Source of the DNA: Phycomyces nitens
Lineage: Eukaryota; Mucoromycota; Mucoromycetes; Mucorales; Phycomycetaceae
Length of the DNA: 64,000 nucleotides
Reading direction: 5' to 3'
NCBI GenBank assembly: GCA_022702545.1
Contig: JAHRBC010000004.1
Coordinates: 1,364,001 to 1,428,000, forward strand
Under the pieces are notes generated by a model. The model was not told where the DNA came from and searched no databases. It was given only the letters and a program-made list of their open reading frames with translations. Of this stretch, positions 59,502 through 64,000 are shown in pieces. The position numbers and the translations under genes are program-made. Positions within the stretch are counted from its first letter, which is position 1; the number at the start of each line of letters is the position of its first letter.

Positions 59502-61346
59502 TTAGTTTCCTCCAACACCCTGCGTAAAAATATATATGTATTAGAGTCATTGAATTCAAGAACAAGGGCTTTACCTTGTGATCGAATCCAAACCACCAGA
59601 CGAGGATAGCAATGACGACGCAGATGATAATGGTAATAAAGAAACAGGCCCATTTTTTCTATATACAAAACTGTTTAGCAAGATACCCTGTGTATTTCTC
59701 ATTCCAACTTACGGCACGGGTGGAAATGGCATACTTGATTGCCCTGTCAATGTGCTTGACACCTTGTTCCAAGTCTTCTACTGTTGTCTCGGCATTCTGC
59801 TCGATTGTGTCAATCGTATGGCCCTGGTTCTCGACAATCATTTGCATGTCCATGAACAATTGTTGCAGTTCCTAGATTCATACATTAGACAAGCTAGCTG
59901 CTACTGGGGCTGCCCTGTGGCAACTTACAATGATGGTCTTTTCAATCTTCTTGATATCATCGTGGCGTGTCTGGACCTCTTTCAGGGCAGCGCGTGCCTG
60001 ACCAGTGCGTCTGGTTTGCATCAACTGGTTTTTATAAAAAAAACATAATCAATAAAAAAAGAATTGGTTAATAATATCATGCTCTTACACTTTGAGCAAA
60101 GATGCTGTTCTGCTGGTCAGACTCAATTACGGCGTCAATCTCTTCGCTGGTTACATCAGGCTTCACTAAGATGATAGTGCTTCCAATGTAAGGCTTATGG
60201 GGACAATGCAGGAGTATATATATATAAATATTTCATAAATATGAGATGGTTTACCGATTCTAATCTGTCTTTCGATACGTTGACGGTACTTTTGCGAGTA
60301 TGTACGTTCGACATCCTGGTAGCTACGGATAACTCTCACAAACTCCTTTTTAAGGCTGTCGACCTGTATATATTTATATTATTATTTGGTTCATTTGAGC
60401 ACTAGACACTGCTTCTTTCTTTATATATTTATTTATCTATTTATTTATTTTAGTAAGGAGAACTTACATGAGACCTTCGAATGCTGAGATCAGAATTGCT
60501 TTTGAGGTTAAAGTTACTCTGCTCCATGGCTATATTGTTTGCGTAGGATTGGTATCAAATATGTCATGTAATTTCTTTTAGTACCTTGGAGTCTAGCCTT
60601 GATGATATTGTTCTGGCGAGAAGTGTCAGCGACAAATTCGTCAAGCTGTTGGCTGCTTTTGCCAGACTGGGTCTCGTTAATGCTGTCCAATGAAGCATTA
60701 TGGAGTTCCCCGATAAGACTGATATTGTTGCTAACGTCCCGGATAGCTTCTCTCAGAACATTGACCTGTTTTTTTTTAAAAAAAATAAAAAATAAGTAGA
60801 GGGCTCATTTGATAATAATTATAATAATTATTATTATTTGTGTGTGTGTGTGTGTGTGTTTGTACCTCTGCCAAGTAACCTTCGGTAGTACTGAGATTGG
60901 CTGGTGCCAAGACTGTGTGTTCTCTAGTCTTCATTTCAAAGGTCTCGACTTGGCGACCTTGGCCTAGGTCAACTGATGATCTTGATTGGGTGAATTCCTC
61001 TTCATTCAATCTCGGACGGCCGATCAACTGTGATGAAGAGTGGTAGCCATTTGGAACACGGGAAGGTCCAAACTCTTCATTGCTTTAAAATGTTCGAATT
61101 GAGTAAGGATCAAGTGTGATAAAACGTACCTATCAGAAGTATTCTACAAGAAAAGCGTTTTATAAGCATATATTATTACTTTTCTACTTTGTTATTGTTG
61201 ACCTGTTCATGAAAATATTTATATATTTATATATTTTTATATTTATATAAAAATGTATGTATACACAATATAAAGGGGTAGGATGGACTCACTCTGAGTT
61301 CGGACATACGATCTCTAGTGACCGTAAAGCGCGAATTCTGTTGCAT
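59502..61346 (-). CDS. Qa-SNARE, Sso1/syntaxin-like
   Basis: A tail-anchored t-SNARE for fusion of secretory vesicles with the plasma membrane. I assembled 12 exons: 61346-61293, 61202-61188, 61143-61130, 61082-60866, 60765-60585, 60529-60468, 60363-60255, 60165-60089, 60024-59929, 59871-59713, 59658-59575, 59519-59502, for 361 residues. After a hydrophilic N-terminus, the Habc three-helix domain spans about 100-215 (VNVLREAIRDVSNNISLIGE, IIKARLQAMEQSNF, RVIRSYQDVERTYSQKY). The linker RQIRIVKPDVTSEEIDAV is diagnostic of syntaxins. The SNARE helix (about 265-325) includes LFMDMQMIVENQGHTIDTIE with the zero-layer Gln291. A membrane anchor (WACFFITIIICVVIAILVVW, about 331-350) ends FDHKGVGGN. 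Exons 2 and 3 are only 15 and 14 nt long; they are the least certain part. A (TG)n run lies in the intron after exon 4. Confidence 0.93.
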
Positions 61347-61847
61347 GGCAGAGATGAAGAAGGATGGATTGGGATTGAATGTAGATTGGCACTAGTTATG
61401 AACACACTAATATTGCACAGCACCAAGAGAAGTAAGAGAGAAGAAGAGTGGTTGGGGAGGTGCTACAGACAGGCCTATTGAAGGTAGTCAGCGCAGGTAA
61501 GTACTCTTTGTAAGGAAATTGGCCACAGCTCCGAACCGGTAACCCTTGCAAAGGATATGAGATCGACGCAGTAGCACCCAAAGGCATATCTGTACCATTT
61601 TTAATAACCAGTGGTTATTGTATGTCTACCATCTTTTCACTCGATATTTTACATTTATTAAATTATACAAACACTTTTTTATAAAGGAAAAACCTCTGCT
61701 TAATTGGATCATCATTATTATTATTATTATTATAAAGAGTTTATTAGGGGTTTAGAGGTATATACATATTTATATATAGGATATGCAATGTAGGATGATA
61801 TGTACAGAATGTAAGTCAAAAAAGAAAAAAGAAAAAGACATGAAACA
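61347..61847. other. Syntaxin promoter region and F-box 3' flank
   Basis: 501 bp. No gene supported. An ATT-type repeat lies at about 61713-61731. Confidence 0.45.
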
Positions 61848-62681
61848 CTAGCAAGTTATATTCAAGATGGCAGGCACAAGGTTTGTTTTGACCATGGCAC
61901 CGTCTATATTGGGCAGTGTGCCGTACTCTTCAAGTCCGCCTGCCTGTCCCTTGGGTGGCAATCTTGCTGAAGAAGTAAAGGTTTGGCCATCAAGTCCACG
62001 AGGGGTTGGTCGTGAGTGAAGTGTCTGGAAAAGACGAGTCCAAACCCCCTTGCGCTGGCAGAGGAAGAGTGGGTCGCATTCAAACATCTGTGGCACTACC
62101 CAGCGCTCTCCAGGGCGTGCCTTGATTGTGTTTTGGGGGGTATTGAACACACTGTGTGTGAATGAGAATGGGTATTTGTTCTTGAGTTCGGTTGTCTTGA
62201 AACAATGGCCGGTTTGCTTGATGTCAAGCGAAAGTGAACGGGAGAGAAAGTTATGGCTAATGGGCTGGGAGATTGATTGAAACTCTTTGCCAGCCCATGC
62301 AACCTTTGAGAGCACAGGGTTTCGAAGGACTTTTGAGGAGAACATGCGAAGACTTGCAGAGGTATCGATTGGGACAAAGGTAAACTTTGATGTTGTGGCT
62401 TTGATGAGAACCATGTCTACAGTGTATCGCCACCGTGATTCTTGATCAAAGAATAGACGGAGGTGGCATTCGCGAGTGTCCCTTAGGCGACTAACCAAGA
62501 TTGGGATGGCAAGCAGATATAACCTTGGGTTCACAAGACACACCGACAGTAAATCAGGAATGGATAAGAAGGAGAGAACTCGGGAGATGACTTCATTTGG
62601 CAGTTGCCTCAGATCTACCCCACATTGATCGACAGGCTTGAATGCATGGCACTTTTGCTGAAAGACTTTGGCGAATGGCAT
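61848..62681 (-). CDS. F-box protein
   Basis: Probable substrate adaptor of an SCF ubiquitin ligase. Intronless, 277 residues. The F-box is at about 23-66: LRQLPNEVISRVLSFLSIPD, then LLSVCLVNPRLYLLAIPIL, which would bind Skp1. The remaining 210 residues have no leucine-rich or WD repeats that I can recognise, only a mixed alpha/beta-looking part with RECHLRLFFDQESRWRY and a Pro/Gly-rich end. This matches many Mucoromycota single-exon F-box proteins in general layout. Substrate unknown. The start ATG opens MPFAKVFQQKCHAF; no upstream in-frame ATG. Confidence 0.8.
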   Translation of the reverse strand: MPFAKVFQQKCHAFKPVDQCGVDLRQLPNEVISRVLSFLSIPDLLSVCLVNPRLYLLAIPILVSRLRDTRECHLRLFFDQESRWRYTVDMVLIKATTSKFTFVPIDTSASLRMFSSKVLRNPVLSKVAWAGKEFQSISQPISHNFLSRSLSLDIKQTGHCFKTTELKNKYPFSFTHSVFNTPQNTIKARPGERWVVPQMFECDPLFLCQRKGVWTRLFQTLHSRPTPRGLDGQTFTSSARLPPKGQAGGLEEYGTLPNIDGAMVKTNLVPAILNITC

Positions 62682-64000
62682 TAGGGTATCTTTTAAGATA
62701 ACGTTGTGGAGAGAGTGATAGGGAAATGCAGGGTAGAGATAAGATCCGCTTGTTTTTATATGAATTGGATTAAATGATTTTTATTGGCGTGATAGCTGGC
62801 TATATCTGTGCCGAGACACGATTCTTTGACGTTGACTGTCCAATAGCATATTAAACGCATTGATAAACTTCCTACGGAAGATCATCTGTTAAAAATTTTT
62901 TTTCAAGCTTATATATATATAATCCCACCTACTTACCGTGTGAATATTCACAAGCCTGCAATATTATCCGGTCTCCCCAGTAAACATATACGTTTTATTT
63001 CCTAGGTCCATCAATCGACTTGTTTACGACCGTGTTTTGTAAGGAGTCTTACTACATGGCCAGATCAGTGGGTTATAAACACTTTCACATCAGAATGGCC
63101 AAATATGATGCAATTCCATACAATTGTTTAATAAAAGTGGGCAATTAGATTCACCTCTGTCAACAGCTGACATTCTATAATGTGTTTCATATTAAGCTCT
63201 CAAACTACCGAGATTCCCACTGATTTTTCAAGAGCTTAGAAAAGTGCCCTGAATTTATCTCCATGACAACCACCTCTACCCATGCCATTAAATACCTTTT
63301 TGTTTACATGACCCTTCTTTGGAACGCTCGGTTGTCTGGGAAATAAACTCAAAGTTAAGATGATTTCTTGTGTAATGTACACAGCCAATCATAATTGAAT
63401 ATTCCAAGATTCATTTGATGGCTCAACAATATTTGATTGGATAATCACATCTTTTGTGTAACAAAGTACTCAACATTATTTTGTGATGTACAGTGATACA
63501 CACCAAAACGTATGGCCCTTTGGATACTAAACTGTCAGGAAAGTTTCTTTTTTTTTCTCTTTTTCGCACGGCTTGAGTTTGTTTGTAGATGATTGTGGAT
63601 TCCATTCAAAATCTGCTTTATATACCACAAGCACTCTAAAGCCATTTTTTTGTTGCTGTCGAACCCATATATTTTTACTCTTTTTTAAAAACCATTGAAT
63701 TTGTTGAGGCATTAATAGGAAAATATAATCAGTATGACCAATTTTATGTATTCAAATGACAGGAAATCACCCGTTTTCAAACGTCTAGGCTTTTGGGACC
63801 AAAATGGTCTTGACCTGCCATACCCATTTCCCGGAGGGGTCTGAAACAGGAAAATACAGCTATATCAATATACTCAAATGATCAATAAGAACTAGAACAT
63901 GGCTTGTATTCCTGGCCAATGTCACTTGAAATTAATTTAAGCATTAAAACAGCTTTAATATGCACAGGCTACTGGCGAGTGCAGATCAATAAACAAAGTG
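62682..64000. other. Intergenic DNA at the right edge
   Basis: The first 100 bp are the F-box promoter. The rest is AT-rich with no recognised gene, repeat or RNA; short open frames at 63423-63712 have no motif support. Confidence 0.5.

Overview
The window looks like nuclear DNA of an early-diverging filamentous fungus, most likely Mucoromycota (Mucorales-like). The genes carry many short introns (about 45-110 nt, GTAAGT-type donors), intergenic DNA is very AT-rich, and Tc1/mariner, MULE, LINE and Ty3/gypsy remains fill the spaces. Fungal markers include a GT15 mannosyltransferase, a bimodular Egt1, and a G-gamma subunit ending in CCTLM. No species is claimed.

Layout. 1-1.9 kb: two decayed DNA-transposon genes and a 21-bp tandem repeat. 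4.25-6.56 kb: peroxisomal acyl-CoA oxidase ending in SKL. 6.9-8.3 kb: a structurally complete 1353-bp Tc1/mariner element with TA duplication and 39-bp inverted repeats, but a broken transposase. 8.5-11.6 kb: a LINE relic split by a Ty3/gypsy pol fragment. 11.9-22.5 kb: three tandem copies of an unrecognised secretory/membrane protein gene with its flanks (two intact, one decayed), interrupted by a LINE ORF1 relic and another Tc1 relic. 23.2-40 kb: a housekeeping island with GT15 mannosyltransferase, poly(A) polymerase, a Sel1-repeat protein, ergothioneine synthase Egt1, a TLDc protein, a nuclear-looking repeat protein, glucose-6-phosphate dehydrogenase and MIC60. 40.7-47.9 kb: a gene-poor AT-rich stretch with transposon relics. 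48-62.7 kb: a second dense island with a cationic amino-acid permease, COX17, an unrecognised 174-aa protein, G-protein gamma, an NDUFB4-like complex I subunit, an ITFG1/TIP-like FG-GAP membrane protein, a DNAJC21/Jjj1-like J protein, an Sso/syntaxin-like Qa-SNARE and an F-box protein. 62.7-64 kb: nothing recognised.

Genes are individually transcribed, and I see no metabolic cluster. Redox and mitochondrial themes recur (acyl-CoA oxidase, G6PDH, Egt1, TLDc, MIC60, COX17, NDUFB4), but this may be chance. Exon models were built by hand: each intron was placed at GT..AG with the reading frame carried through, and total coding lengths divide by three. The most unusual material is the tandem membrane-protein family, the four-fold repeat protein at 34.4-35.5 kb, the 174-aa protein sharing a promoter with COX17, and the consistent C-to-T style nonsense changes in the transposon relics.
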